The notes under the pieces: model-generated
Database searches by the model: none
Seen by the model: only the letters and a program-made list of their open reading frames with translations
Told to the model about the DNA's origin: nothing
Program-made: the position numbers and the translations under genes
Assembly: GCA_950295325.1 (NCBI GenBank)
Contig: OX485804.1
Span: 66,006,033 to 66,070,032, forward strand
Origin: Polytrichum commune
Taxonomy: Eukaryota; Streptophyta; Polytrichopsida; Polytrichales; Polytrichaceae
Reading direction: 5' to 3'
Length of the DNA stretch: 64,000 nt
In this document: one piece after another, positions 25,001 through 33,869 of the stretch
How the letters are laid out: every line of letters begins with the position of its first letter
Numbering within the stretch: the first letter of the stretch is position 1

Positions 25001-26954
25001 TTAATTTCATAACACGTCATGACCAATGTCTTGACTGCCACTGCGACTTTTCTAGCCAGCCTCCAAAATACCTGTGTTGTTTACTGAACAGTTTTCTAAT
25101 CAAAGTGAAAGGGAGAAGGCGGCACAAACTAGAAAGAGTTATAAGTCAAAAGCTAAGTCAGAACTTAAGTCAAAATAGAAGTGATAATAGAAGCTTCTAG
25201 AACAAAGGGCACAATCACCAGTTGCCAACAAAACCCCGAAAAGCCAGATACATAAATCACTCCAGCGTACAGAGGAAAGCACCTCAAGCAGTTAACCTCC
25301 CTTTTAAAATCTTTCAGAAGAGGGGTCAGTAATAAGGAGCTGACTGCACGTGGCTGCAAAGCTGGCAATGTGTCAACAAATAGAGCCAAAACTTTGGAGA
25401 AGGCTTCACTTGAATACAGACAGCAGATAATCTTTTCAATCAGAGCTTCCGATAAACCTGGAACTGGGTTGTGGCAGAGCTCTTGGACCTTAGTACCCAG
25501 AAATGACTGACCTGCACAGTAAGCCAACCACCCACATAATTCTTAATACTCTCGAGAAAATTCATGGAACTCAAAAGGCAGTAGCATACGCTGCATGTCA
25601 AAGATGGCTAGGTGTACATTATCAGAATGAATTCTGCACAACTTGTTTTAAAAGCTCCAATTGCCATAGCAATTTTACTTTAAAATGTCTTAAGCCTTCC
25701 CTTGATCATGAAGGAATCACTCAATCTGCACTGACACACTCCCTAGAAAGTGCACATTCGGAAGAAGAAAAGAAATACATTATGTGGAATTTTCTCCAGC
25801 TTGCATTCTTAGCTTTTATGGTGTGTCCTTCAAACTTGGGCCCAAATGCATGCTCACCCTGTTGCTGTAAATTTGAGTCCTCTGCTTCTGTTAGAGCTAC
25901 AGCAAGGGCGATTTGCTCTGGCAAAGACAACCTGAGAGCTCTGGATAGATTAGGAAGAAAGTCGTCACTGACAAATGGAAGAATTCGTAGAGCTTCACAT
26001 AAAACAGTGCCAACATTGGGTTGATAAATCAGGTTCTTGATGACAAGAGCCAGAAAATCCAGTTTCACTTCCAAATTCTGGTCATCCTCAGCCAGATTGA
26101 CTTGCTCCAAGCAAGTCCGTAGAAGTATAATGCTATCATCTGGCCCATCATTGATTAACTGTGTCCCATAGCATTGACACAAGAATTGATCAGTACAGAT
26201 TGTAATTCAGCAACTAATGAAAGAAATCGAGCTGGACCAGGCACAGTCGGAAAGATGGAACAAACCAGAATCTGTAGCTGAAACGCAAGGTTCGCACCAA
26301 CCAAACAAGACAAGATAGAAGATGTGCAGAAAACCTAAACTGGCCACTCCAGCCTGAAAAGACCCTACTACACCTACAGGGTCCAAATATGATTGCAGAT
26401 TCAGTCCATCCAGTAAGTTCACCACTTAAACCCATTTATTGATTATCTCATGCTTTGGGTGGAATGGCCAGTTTAATTTGGTCCTCTACATGTGAAACCT
26501 AACCATATTAAGCTTTCTAGCACTTGAAACTACCAATTGTCCTTCCTTTTCCATTTCTCAGCTCCTCACAAAAGCATATGCAAAATCCATTAAAGGTATT
26601 GTCTGAAATCTTACAACATTCAGATAGTTGACATCTGCATATACTCTATAATGGGGCAAGAGATTCAATGCACAAAGAAATCTTACTGGAATTGTGCTAT
26701 CAACACCTAATATAGCACAATTCAGCTAAGATAAGAGAAACTCCTGCAATTGGGAGTTTGAGGAAATAGACAAGAATTGTATTGTGTACAAAAAGATATT
26801 TCTAGCTTGTAAGCAATCTGCCTCTTCATCTTTCGCAGTAAGGAAGAACAAGTACCTGGAAGACCTCAAATGCCACAGATTTATAGTTTTCTATGCTCAG
26901 ATTAGCAATCTGGAAACCAATCTGAGCTGCAAGAATTGATCCGTATGGTATCAT
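117..26954 (-). CDS. NOT1: CCR4-NOT complex scaffold subunit NOT1 (CNOT1), 3' end beyond window
   Basis: NOT1 is the large scaffold of the cytoplasmic CCR4-NOT deadenylase. It binds CAF1/CCR4, CNOT9 and the NOT2/NOT3 module and so controls mRNA poly(A) shortening. I joined 40 coding exons by hand. All junctions agree in phase and add up to 5,775 nt (1,925 codons), against roughly 2,400 residues for plant NOT1, so about 500 C-terminal residues (the NOT1 superfamily domain that docks NOT2/NOT3) lie left of position 1. Domain order as known for the family: N-terminal HEAT region, TTP-binding-like MIF4G, CAF1-binding MIF4G, DUF3819 (CNOT9-binding), connector. The start is the ATG at 26954 (MIPYGSILAAQI), which matches the plant N-terminus in position. 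The identification rests on remembered family motifs such as NLGSWLGKLTI, PPNPWTM, MNLKFDIE, GNPDFSN, MVASLAGSLAHVTCK and CISRDEAA. Introns are long and rich in MITEs. Exon coordinates are given in the five block entries that follow. Confidence 0.96.
720..1093. mobile_element. MITE family 2, copy 1 (NOT1 intron)
   Basis: It starts TAAGGTAGACAACCCTTA and ends with the inverted form (TCCCCTCTACCTTA). The inside shares runs such as GATTGGACT and CAATCTTCACTTTGACAAT with the copies at 1465 and 3466. It has no coding capacity. Confidence 0.7.
1465..1841. mobile_element. MITE family 2, copy 2 (NOT1 intron)
   Basis: The left end is TAAGGTAGACGTGCC and the right end CATTTAAGACCCATCCACCTTA is inverted to it. 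It contains ATATTTGAGTGGTATG and CACTTTGACAAT as in the other copies, plus a poly-G run at about 1629-1641. Confidence 0.75.
3068..3422. mobile_element. MITE family 1, copy a (NOT1 intron)
   Basis: The left end ATCCTTTAACTCAATGGGAC is mirrored by GTTGAGTTAGAGGATAAC at the right. The inside holds GTGGTGCATGCTCGGAGGTA and its near-inverse, CTACCTCCAAGGATGCACCA, so the element is foldback-like. It has no ORF. Confidence 0.75.
3466..3831. mobile_element. MITE family 2, copy 3 (NOT1 intron)
   Basis: It is bounded by TTAAGAAAGACAGCCCTTAT and ACCCTTCTACCTTA. The interior matches copy 2 closely (CTCAATAGTCAACATAAC, CTCGTACTAATC). Confidence 0.7.
4270..4604. mobile_element. MITE family 1, copy b, opposite orientation (NOT1 intron)
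   Basis: It begins ATCCTTTAAACCCACAGGAC and ends TTGAATTCAAGGATTAC. The middle (GTATGCTTGGAGATAGTGTG, TCAATGAGGGTCAAGCTCAT) is the reverse complement of the middle of copies a and c. Confidence 0.75.
5141..5225 (-). other. Open, exon-like segment in a NOT1 intron (possible alternative exon)
   Basis: On the minus strand a good acceptor (TTTATTTGTAG) at 5226 is followed by 28 open codons containing CIEMLESLEDVLMTCDREKD and then GTTTTC. The composition looks coding, and it lies exactly between the exons 6104-5994 and 4989-4939. It is 85 nt long, so inclusion would shift the downstream frame. The flanking exons join in phase without it and match plant NOT1 directly. It may be an alternative or decayed exon, or chance. 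Confidence 0.3.
5514..5867. mobile_element. MITE family 1, copy c (NOT1 intron)
   Basis: The ends are GTTATCCTTTAACTCGATGG and GAATTAGAGAATAAC. The interior TTCGGAGGTAGTGTTTGAAT and CACTACCTCCAAGCATGCAC match copies a and e. Confidence 0.75.
7067..8671. other. NOT1: NOT1 intron of 1.6 kb, nothing coding seen
   Basis: The intron between exons 29 and 30. A short perfect hairpin (AACCCTTAA CCG TTAAGGGTT, about 7161-7181) is the only clear structure. The rest is AT-rich and unrecognised. Confidence 0.5.
8672..12059 (-). CDS. NOT1: NOT1 exons 23-29: DUF3819 (CNOT9-binding) region (residues 1230-1540)
   Basis: Exons: 12059-11964, 11870-11788, 11149-11044, 10822-10727, 10024-9866, 9503-9321, 8880-8672. 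Motifs in order: IIEEEEQSTQSAGER (acidic linker), YVVINSKLSGLGQQLPLER, MAMEHAILEIITPVVDRSV, DYAMESDESRINQPANLMVA, SLAGSLAHVTCKEPLR, TNDNLDLGCAVIEKAATEK, LPESLRPRPNRLTSAQERVY, DFARLPWQNQT. This corresponds to the DUF3819 helical bundle that recruits CNOT9 in the family, followed by a Ser/Gly-rich linker (SGRGGFREAGGTSFSSG). All seven exons have canonical GT-AG borders on the sequence. Confidence 0.95.
10400..10662. mobile_element. MITE family 1, copy d, left end decayed (NOT1 intron)
   Basis: It shares GTGGTGTATGCTTGGAAGTA and CAAACTCATTTTAGCACC with other copies. The right end CCATTGAGTTAAAGGATAAC is the cleanest terminus of the family. The left terminus is barely recognisable. Confidence 0.65.
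12956..16929 (-). CDS. NOT1: NOT1 exons 15-22: CAF1-binding MIF4G region (residues 884-1229)
   Basis: Exons: 16929-16824, 16008-15917, 15199-15054, 14833-14725, 14461-14315, 13751-13704, 13567-13439, 13216-12956. This is the best-conserved part seen here: FGQALNIETLVHAAGKRDTP, APSPDVQDKVAFIVNNIS, FYAWFAQYIVMKR, SIEPNFHDLYIKFLDKINSK, HSEERSLLKNLGSWLGKLTI, AYEKGLMIAIIPFTSK, QPPNPWTMGILSLLVEIY, LFKNLNVDMKEVKPSKLL. In the family this MIF4G fold anchors CAF1 and, through it, the CCR4 nuclease. The intron after exon 21 starts with GC rather than GT (13438-13437) in an otherwise good donor context (GAG|GCAAGT). Intron 19-20 contains a MITE (13975-14270). Confidence 0.96.
13975..14270. mobile_element. 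MITE family 3, copy 1 (NOT1 intron 19)
   Basis: The terminal inverted repeats are TAAGGGTGGGTTTACACTAG and ACCAAAAACCCACCCTAA. Inside are CTTTCCTGCCCAATCTTG and CCAATCTTGAGTCCGAAA, shared with the copies near 18 kb. Confidence 0.75.
15306..15613. mobile_element. MITE family 1, copy e (NOT1 intron)
   Basis: It starts GAGTCATCCTTTAACTGAAT and ends with ATCTTAATTAAGAGAA. The interior has GTGGTGCGTGCTCAAAGGTA and CTCCTCCAAGCATGCACC. Confidence 0.7.
17968..18205. mobile_element. MITE family 3, copy 2, truncated at left (NOT1 intron)
   Basis: It reads TTGGGGTCCAAACACCCCTT, then GTCAAGATTGGACCTCAGGT and GGCAGGAAAGTGATGCCACA, the reverse of the copy at 18585. The terminal GGGTGGGTTT is missing on the left. 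Confidence 0.65.
18585..18832. mobile_element. MITE family 3, copy 3, inverted relative to copy 2
   Basis: It contains TGTGGCATCACTTTCCCGCC, CTCAGGTCCAATCTTGAGTC and ends CCAAAAACCCACCCTGA. With copy 2 it forms an inverted pair about 380 bp apart inside one NOT1 intron. Confidence 0.7.
18845..18960 (+). repeat. tRNA-derived SINE-like head (NOT1 intron)
   Basis: The sequence resembles the 5' half of a tRNA: an A-box-like GGCATCAACGAATTAAGC, followed by a 7-bp stem and 7-nt loop (CCCTGGC CTCCCAA GCCAGGG) that mimics an anticodon arm with CCC, then a weak B-box-like TTTCAAGTC. The T arm does not fold, so I do not call a functional tRNA. Confidence 0.45.
19190..20828 (-). CDS. NOT1: NOT1 exons 11-14: TTP-binding-like MIF4G region (residues 619-883)
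   Basis: Exons: 20828-20563, 20127-20021, 19907-19813, 19516-19190. The segment reads VDEEANRYFERVYCQEVPVQ, then REKAIFLRMVQCLFDEIP, YKERELEVTAVLFG, SSALRKALSFILEAMLKP and ECRDSLQEWPQFCSSILQVP. This is the order of conserved blocks in the CNOT1 domain that in animals binds tristetraprolin-type adaptors. In plants the partner is not obvious from sequence. After about residue 810 the exon becomes low-complexity and acidic (AAVDGLVVLP, DYEEGSVTSA), the expected linker. Phases 2, 1, 0, 0 join exactly. Confidence 0.94.
20825..21647. other. NOT1: NOT1 intron with poly-A tract
   Basis: An intron between exons 10 and 11. It carries an A run of about 25 nt near 20930-20954, which could be a retroposon tail, but no retroposon body is recognisable beside it. 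Confidence 0.4.
21648..26954 (-). CDS. NOT1: NOT1 exons 1-10: N-terminal HEAT-like region (residues 1-618)
   Basis: Exons read on the minus strand: 26954-26856, 26158-25858, 25511-25283, 24829-24490, 24033-23920, 23723-23595, 23167-22991, 22815-22597, 22344-22207, 21755-21648. Exon 1 encodes only 33 residues, ending AFEVFQ. Exon 2 carries SIILLRTCLEQVN and QPNVGTVLCEALR, which align with the plant NOT1 N-terminus. Exon 6 has EAVCGHVWRNKEGQLSFLK and exon 7 has YAWLSLNLLDILCRLAELG, both strongly family-like. In the family this region is an alpha-helical HEAT-repeat arm with regulatory partners. The exon 7 acceptor (23168) is the least certain: it was chosen because it is the only AG that keeps the frame open. 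The exon 10 acceptor was chosen over an upstream AG at 21815 because only it gives the right phase and the conserved CLEFLQ motif. Confidence 0.92.
26159..26855. other. NOT1: First coding intron of NOT1
   Basis: Bounded by CAG|GTACTT after the 33-codon first exon and by ACACAG before exon 2. The minus strand has overlapping open frames here, but none resembles a known protein and none is needed to join exons 1 and 2. Confidence 0.6.
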
Positions 26955-28259
26955 GGCTTAACTGCCAAACTGCCAAACACAGCCTGCTACTTCTCACACA
27001 GGGTTATCCTGCTCCTCTATCTACACACGCATCTCCCTGTTGAGAGCACTTCCCCTCTTGCATCCCTGGAAATCCTAACACCTAGTTGTTCTTGGATATG
27101 AGCCTGAAAAGTCTCCGTCCAAAATTGCTCTGCCAAGAGCCACCCTACACCTGTAATCAGAATTCCTCAGTTGTGTATAATGAACACCTATGAAAGGTAA
27201 ACATTCTCCATAATATCTCGTAGTTGTGACAGTCTCCACCTTAGTAAGCGCTCTCACTTCACAGTAAGGGTGGAAATATGGGTCTTGCTTCGAAGAAATT
27301 AACATTCGTCTTACACTCGAATTGCACAGCTAGACAAGTCACCATCTCATCCTCAAAGGAACAACCAAGCTGCTGCATTCAACAAAGATAAGAAGTCAAA
27401 CAACATTAGTCAAACATGGAAAACAAACATCATACACTGCCTGCAAACAAACTCATCAGCACAATACTGAAACTGCTAATCACCTACTCAGTTGAAAATA
27501 ATAAACTGGAATGCACGGGGAATTTCCAAATGACAATTTAACAGAGTGTTGTATCATCGCTGAACTTGCCATCAAGAAACCCAAACTAGGTGAAGACAAA
27601 GATTGGATAAGAGAGGGATAAACTAATATTACTAGTGAGGTAGTGAATCTACAGAACAGAGTAAAGACAATCCTCAATGAGTATGTTCTCACTGTCATAA
27701 TCACATGAAGATATTCATACACTGGGTAACAATTTCTGGTAGTATCAAGCTTCAGCACCACAACAACAAGCCAATCAGAAAATCACATGAAAAGAAGTTA
27801 CAACAGGAAACATTTGGCTACTGACTCGTAGACTTTTGCAGTTTCAAAGGCTTATGAAGGTGAGAATACAACAACATTACTGCAACGTTGTCTGATGGGA
27901 AACATTCTCTTGCCAGATATTTACTCAACCAGAGCATGAAGCATAACGTACGCTAAGAAACGCACAAGGGACAATAATTCCCTTCAATATGCTCTCTCAA
28001 ACCCCCAGCCATCCCAGTCGACATGACAAGGAGGTTGGTGAATTGACATATCACCTTCAACACCAACAATTCACCAGCCCTCATCCCACAATCTCAAAGC
28101 ACTTTTGATACAGGACCTCCAAAGCGCATAACCTCACAGACTCTCACTTGAGCTAGCCTCAACACTAAACCACGATAGAGCAGCCAAAGCTGCAGCTAAA
28201 CACTCAGAAGAAAAGCGATGTACTATAGAGATTATGTGACAGCAAACAGTCAGTCCAAA
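26955..28259. other. NOT1 leader intron and 5' UTR, nothing coding seen
   Basis: Sequence upstream of the NOT1 start codon and downstream of the tandem array. No conserved reading frame or repeat was recognised. Confidence 0.4.
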
Positions 28260-29190
28260 TGAACTGCTCACCACAGCATCACGTCCGCTGGTCAATCACC
28301 GGCTGGAATGTTACGATTAAATGAACCCTAAAATTACACACATAGGTCGCAAGCTGGAGCTTATCACTTTACTGTAGACATTGAGCCAAAAAAACTGCGA
28401 TTCCACATGGACTGTAAGCTGGAGCTGATGACTCCAGCAACAACAAAATTTACTGTAGCAAGTAACCGAAATAACAGCCACTGTACATAAATTGCTCACC
28501 ACAGGGCCACATCCGCCAGTGAATCGTAACCCCGTGAGCTTGCAATTCAACCAACCCTAACATCATTCCAAAAGGAACAAGCTGGAGCTGATCACTCCAA
28601 CAGAAACCCTCCACTGTAGCAATTTAACCGAAACCAACAGCCGCTTCACATAAACTGCTCACCACAGGGCCACATCCGCCAGCGAATCATAACCCCGCGC
28701 TTTTGCAATTTAACCGACCTAACATCATTCCAAAAAGCGCAAGCCGGAGCTGATCACTCCAACAACAACAAACAAACCAAAAAAATCTATACTGTAGCAA
28801 TTCAACCGAAAACAACACCCATTTCACATAAATTGCTCTCCACAGGGCCACATCCACCGGCAAATCATAACCCCGAGAGGTTGCAATTCAACGAACCCTA
28901 ACATCAATCCAGAAAAGCACAAGATGTAGCTGATCACTCCAACCAAAAATTCCAAAAAAAAAAAAACTATACTATAGCAATTTAACCCAAAACTACTCCC
29001 ATTTCACATAAATTGCTCACCACAGTGCCACATCCACCGGGGAATCGTAACCCCGCAAGCTTGCAATTCAACCAACCCTAACATCATTCCAAAAAAGCGC
29101 AAGCTGGAGCTGATCACTCCAACAACAAAAATCTACACTGTAGCAATTCAACCGAACCAAACAGCCATTTCACATAAATTGCTCACCACA
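28260..29190. repeat. Tandem array of 160-180 bp units in the NOT1 leader intron
   Basis: Four similar units begin near 28491, 28651, 28830 and 29009, each opening with AATTGCTCACCACAG-like sequence followed by GGCCACATCCRCC and later GGAGCTGATCACTCCAAC. A more diverged, longer unit precedes them (28260-28490) and a stub follows at 29176. The stub runs directly into the presumed first exon. Each unit retains the minus-strand string CTGTGGTGAGC, that is, the splice donor of the leader exon. Confidence 0.85.
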
Positions 29191-29310
29191 GACAGGGAAG
29201 CGTGAGGCGCTGAAGGAAGCAAGCGTGCGTGAGTGGCGGGCGGGGAGGGAGGGAGCGAGCGATTGAGGCAGAAGCAGCTGAAACCCTAGCGATGGCGCTT
29301 CACAATTTGC
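29187..29310 (-). other. NOT1: Probable NOT1 5' UTR exon (right border approximate)
   Basis: This is a GC- and CT-rich stretch upstream of the NOT1 start. Read on the minus strand it ends CTGTCTGTG followed by GTGAGC at 29186, a good splice donor. Candidate acceptors sit just upstream of the ATG (TTTGGCAG, around 26960-26975). The layout implies a leader intron of about 2.2 kb. No transcript evidence is available and the transcription start cannot be fixed. Confidence 0.45.
29281..29290. promoter_or_regulatory. Telo-box-like motif near NOT1 transcription start
   Basis: AAACCCTAGC on the plus strand (GCTAGGGTTT on the NOT1 strand) lies in the presumed 5' UTR. Such telo boxes are common near starts of plant housekeeping and translation-related genes. 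Whether this one is used is inference. Confidence 0.4.
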
Positions 29311-29639
29311 ACGAGAAGTGAGGAATGGGAGTTAGTGAGTAGTGGAGGAGCATTGGAGGTGAAGAGCTCCAGAGCTACTTTGCTTGCTACTCCTCTAGAC
29401 TTGGGGAACGATTGGCGGGGGGACGCCTTGTTCACACTGGCGGGGCGGATCCAATTATGGACTTTTCGCATGTTGACTCCGTCGTTGCCGGCCAATCCAG
29501 GGTACTGCCATTATATGATCATAGCTTCCTGCTGAGTAGCTTAGTAGGTGGCCACTTGGCTACTCCTCTCTCCTCATCACCTCTCTCCAATGAACGGGGA
29601 CAACCGGATGTACCGGTCGAGTTTGAGGCATAACCGGTT

Positions 29640-29815
29640 GACCCGGTTGAATCTCAAGACTTCAGGCAAATTAACCCATCGTTCTAAGGGGAATCTGGGG
29701 AATATGCCTCAAACTGATGAAGAGAAACCGACAGATGTCAACATGTAACTGGTTGGACTTTGGAAACACTAGGATCTCCACCGATTACGCCCAAAACCCT
29801 CCCGGACGTTGCCTC
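29640..29815 (+). repeat. Dispersed CGGTTG-type repeat, copy 1 (upstream of NOT1)
   Basis: It shares GGAATATGCCTCAAA, CAACATGTAACTGGTTGGAC, ACACTAGGATCT and CACCGATTACGCCCAAAA with sequences at 52915-53030 (plus) and 54440-54560 (minus). Just left of it are further CCGGTTGACCCGGTTGA motifs. Confidence 0.65.
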
Positions 29816-29829
29816 TCTTTGGCTTTAAG

Positions 29830-31245
29830 TTTGCTTGTTGTCCGTCAAAAATAAATACCAATTGGAGAGCAAGTACAATTGAATTCATTGAACGGAGACA
29901 TCCGGTAGCTAATGTAGAAGTGCCCAATTCCGTCGGTGACCCAATTTCAACACCCAACCTATAGTTTGCCCCAAAAAGTGGGCAAGAAGTACAAAAGTTT
30001 GTGTACTTTGCATGATAAGAATCGGTCACTTGTCCAAGAGCATGAGAGTATTAAGGACTCATTGCGGATTTTTTATCCATGGAGGTACGATATCATCTAG
30101 TGTTAGCAACCTTTGTTCTACAGTTAATTGGATATGACCGATAATGAGATCGAGTAGGTGGATGACTTCCGTTCTTGTGGCTTGTGATTCACTCTCCTCT
30201 CAATGGTAATCTAAATCACAATTGTATGGATTTAGTGTTCTTTTCCTAAGATAAAGAGCTCAGGCGAGTACAATTGGTTACGTTGCGTCTAATTCCATCG
30301 GTAATCCAATTCAAATACCTATATTTATGCTCCAAAGTGAGTGGGTTTGTATTTTATGAGATTGGTCAATTTGGCTTGAGTGTACTCTTTCTAGAAGAAA
30401 GAGCTTGGGCATGTGGCATGGGAGATGTGGTTGATGACATTACCTTTCTTCCAAGTTTGCTCTTTCTCAATCAAAAATCATTGTCTAAGAGCAAGTACAA
30501 TTGAATGCAATGAACGGAGACATCCGGCGGCAACGCGAAGGTAGAGACATCCAATTCCGTTGGTGACCCAATTTCGATACCTATATTTATGTTCGAAAGT
30601 GGATAGCTCCATGCTTTATAAGCTTATTCAATGTGGATTGAGTGTTCTTTTTCTAAAAGAAAGAGCTTGGATACGTAAGTGGCATGAAGAAATGTGGTTG
30701 GAGTCAACAACTTTTTGTCAAATTTTGTCCTTTCTATGTCCAAACATATGTAGAAGAGGAAGTACAATGCACAAGATGTAGAGATTTATCATCTTACGGT
30801 TGAGGTAGACATAATCAATTTTGTCAATGACATATTTCCAACACCTATGTTTTGTCTAGAAGGGGTAAGTCAATTATTTCACAACCAACATATGAGCTTT
30901 GAGATACAATGTGATCTCAAATCTCACAAAGTAAACAATATACCAAAAAAGGTAATCTCCTTTGTCATTTTCCTCGTTTAATTACTCTAAATGGATGAAA
31001 GCATTAAACTATGTTCTCATTAATAAAATTATGAATGAATGAATGAATGTGACATTTCATCCAAACAATGTCGCGGAACATGAATCTTACTATGACAATA
31101 AGTGGCATTTTTTCTATTATAATAAATTGGAAAATAGACAATTTTCCTCACAAAATTATTCAATGTGGACCTAGCGTGCTCTTTATAAGAACGGGACATG
31201 AGATTTGTGGTTGGAGTGACTAGTTTTGACTTGAATGTGGTGCAT
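29830..31245 (+). repeat. Degenerate tandem array, about 260-bp units
   Basis: Units near 29860, 30240, 30495 and 30745 share AAGTACAATTGAAT, ATCCAATTCCGTYGGTGACC, ACCTATATTTATG, TTGAGTGTNCTCTTTCTAGA and AGAAAGAGCTTGG. Later units decay. There is no ORF of note. Confidence 0.65.
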
Positions 31246-32020
31246 TTGGAGTAGTCTATGGAATTATGCCCCACGAATTCTTGAGCCTGCAAAGTTCATG
31301 CCAACGACACTTGAAAAATCTTATGTTAGAATGGATATTGATGATATTGTTTTAAAGTTTCAAAAAAAACATAACTCAATGGTTGAGAGAGACGAAAAGT
31401 CAACATTCAACATTATCCGCTTCGGGAGACCCTATGTAGACCACTTTAGGTAGCCAAAAAACCCAGTTGACCTTCATTTTTCACACCTAAATCAAACATT
31501 ATCATGGAACTCAATTGCATTAACATCCTTATGGATTTGTTATCTTGAGAGGGGGTTTTCATGAAACGTTTTGATCATGTTAAATGTGTCAAGTGTTCAA
31601 AGTGTAAGGTTAATCTACCTTACTTATAGATGAGTCAATTCCTATTTCTAAATAGCCGTTTCAAACTCAAAACTTTAGAGTACTCGCCGATTCTTATATC
31701 TAGATATTAAAAACACATAATAGTATTCTTAGAAAAGTACAAGGAACGAAAAAATAATTTCAATGATTAATTGAACAACAAGAAAGAAATAATTATATTG
31801 GTAAATTTGGGCTCAAATTTCTCCCCGTTTTCACTACAATGGTAATTCAAAAGTATCCATTGTAATGACTGGCATTTGCATAAATATTTATGTTAAAAAC
31901 TTTTAGCATCACGTTAGGGGTAATTAGTTAGATGGAGAGACTCGCATGCAAGGTTTTCATGAAAGATTATTCTTTGAAGTTATTTGATGTCACCATGAAT
32001 CCACATTCGACATGTAGGCA
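31246..32020. other. No recognisable feature
   Basis: AT-rich sequence. One open frame at 31235-31453 has no recognisable motif. Confidence 0.4.
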
Positions 32021-32024
32021 TTCA

Positions 32025-32150
32025 ATCCTCATGTGCGCTTAAGGGCTAGGGCTAGACACCCACCTCTTTGAGTTCAATCCCCATCAACACCACCTAAGGT
32101 GACCAAGCAATTAACTTTGTTGTATCATTTAGTTTTACTTTTTGAAGATT
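32025..32150 (+). repeat. SINE-like tRNA-derived head
   Basis: GCTTAAGGGCTAGGGCTAGA followed by CACCCACCTC and a B-box-like TTGAGTTCAATCCCCA, then CAACACCACC. This order is typical of plant tRNA-derived SINE heads. The body and tail are not resolved. Confidence 0.45.
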
Positions 32151-32721
32151 ATTTTACCTCAAAATTAGAAATGCCATATTAGTTTATAAATACATGCTTG
32201 AGATGAATTAACCACAAATGTAGGAGTGTCAAGTTTTGACTAGAACCCCTTTACCTTGGTAATAGGAACAGGGATCCAATTCAAAGAGGCAAGTGTCTAT
32301 CATTGGCTTGTGCATATGCCATGCCTTTAGCTTTTTCCTATAACATCATTCTAAACATGCATTTTACGAATTTAGATGCATGTTGTCCCTTGCACGCGAG
32401 GATATGAATTAATGTCCCAGGCCATCCATGAACCATCAACTCAACATGTCATCGTTATCAACAACATGCCAATTTGGAACTTTAAAATGGTGATTATATC
32501 AACGCCCACTCTCCCTCAACATAGGTTACCACACCAAAATGTATATATGATTTTGTGCTTACTATGGTATTGTGGAAATAGTGTTGGATTCCATAGAACT
32601 TTGGGGCTATTGTATGGAGGTGGTTCAATTCAATGCCAATGTTGAACTACGGGTCCCTTGAAGACTGAAAATATTATATCAAGGATGCAAAAGGCTTCTC
32701 TCTTTCCTGGGCTTTGGATCC

Positions 32722-33860
32722 TAAGGGCCTCTTCACACACGAGACTGAGAGCCCATGACCATTACACTTCAAGCACTCTCATTGGTGGAAAAGGCGGAGC
32801 CGGTCCAAGTTCGCTTCACACTACGCTTGAGGGACCAACGGAGTATGTGAATGCAATATGGATGTAAAATCTACGTGGATTCCCTCATGGCATTGAATGG
32901 ATCATGTTTCACGGTCATTTGGACTATTTTCAAAAACCACCTCTTGGAGGCTCGGGGAGGTCACAGGTTAAAATCGTAGAAACAACATGTGATAAAAATT
33001 AAGGTCTAATATATTCATTATAGATAAATTTTGCAAAAAAATGTACACATAATATAAGGGTTTTTAAAACAATAAAATATGTTTACATGTAAAATACCAT
33101 CACATATAATGGCCTCTTTTATCTAGTCAGTACATGTAAAATAATGTGGAAACAATTACTAGGGGTAGTGAGTCTAGGGTAGGGTTTGTGCTAGTGGATG
33201 AAAAGAGGTGATTTTTGGTTGAAAAAACTTGGATGGATGACTTCGCAAGTTGGTTGGCTTGAACGTTACTGAACCAATGTATCCAATGTGGAGTAAATGT
33301 TCTCTACCTATGTGTCGGGAGGGAAAATTTTAGCGCGTTGTTTGAATTGCAATATTCTTTCCAAAAAAATTTGGCGATATAAGTAAAATAGGGTATTTTA
33401 AAACGATTCCCCAAAAAATTCATAATTATTGAAAGGGTGTATTAAAATACAAACATTTACCTTTATTTTGAAAAATAACATACCTTATAATTTTTTTGCA
33501 AGGTAAATAGCCCCCCGATGAATAGGTACATAGCACACGTGTATGTATTAATATAAGAGGGAGTGACCTCCCCGAGCTTGGAGGTAGGCCTAACACAAAA
33601 CCGGGAGATCATGGGACTCCGAATACTCACAACCATTGATTTATTCTATTTTATCATGCGTGAGGACCCACATGAATAGAAATTCATTCAATTAGCATTT
33701 GGTTGAGGGACCAGTCACAAATGACTTCACACTACAATTGAGGGTCTGTGACCACGCTACATGGTTTTGGAGGTGTCTTGGGACAGCCTTTGGACACTTT
33801 CTTTTGGGCTCTCACAATTTCATGGTCACAGCTCTTGGCTCGTGTGTGAAGTGGCCCTAA
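32722..33860. mobile_element. TIR element family 4, long copy
   Basis: The left end TAAGGGCCTCTTCACACACG is inverted at the right as CGTGTGTGAAGTGGCCCTAA, with further inverted matches inside (GAGAGCCCATGACC against TGGTCACAGCTC). A shorter copy lies in opposite orientation at 42332-42814. No transposase frame is visible. Confidence 0.75.
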
Positions 33861-33869
33861 GCTTAATTA

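Noticed and set aside
29286-29535. Overlapping 66-69 codon frames at the NOT1 promoter
   Set aside because: No recognisable motif on either strand, and they overlap the presumed 5' UTR and promoter.
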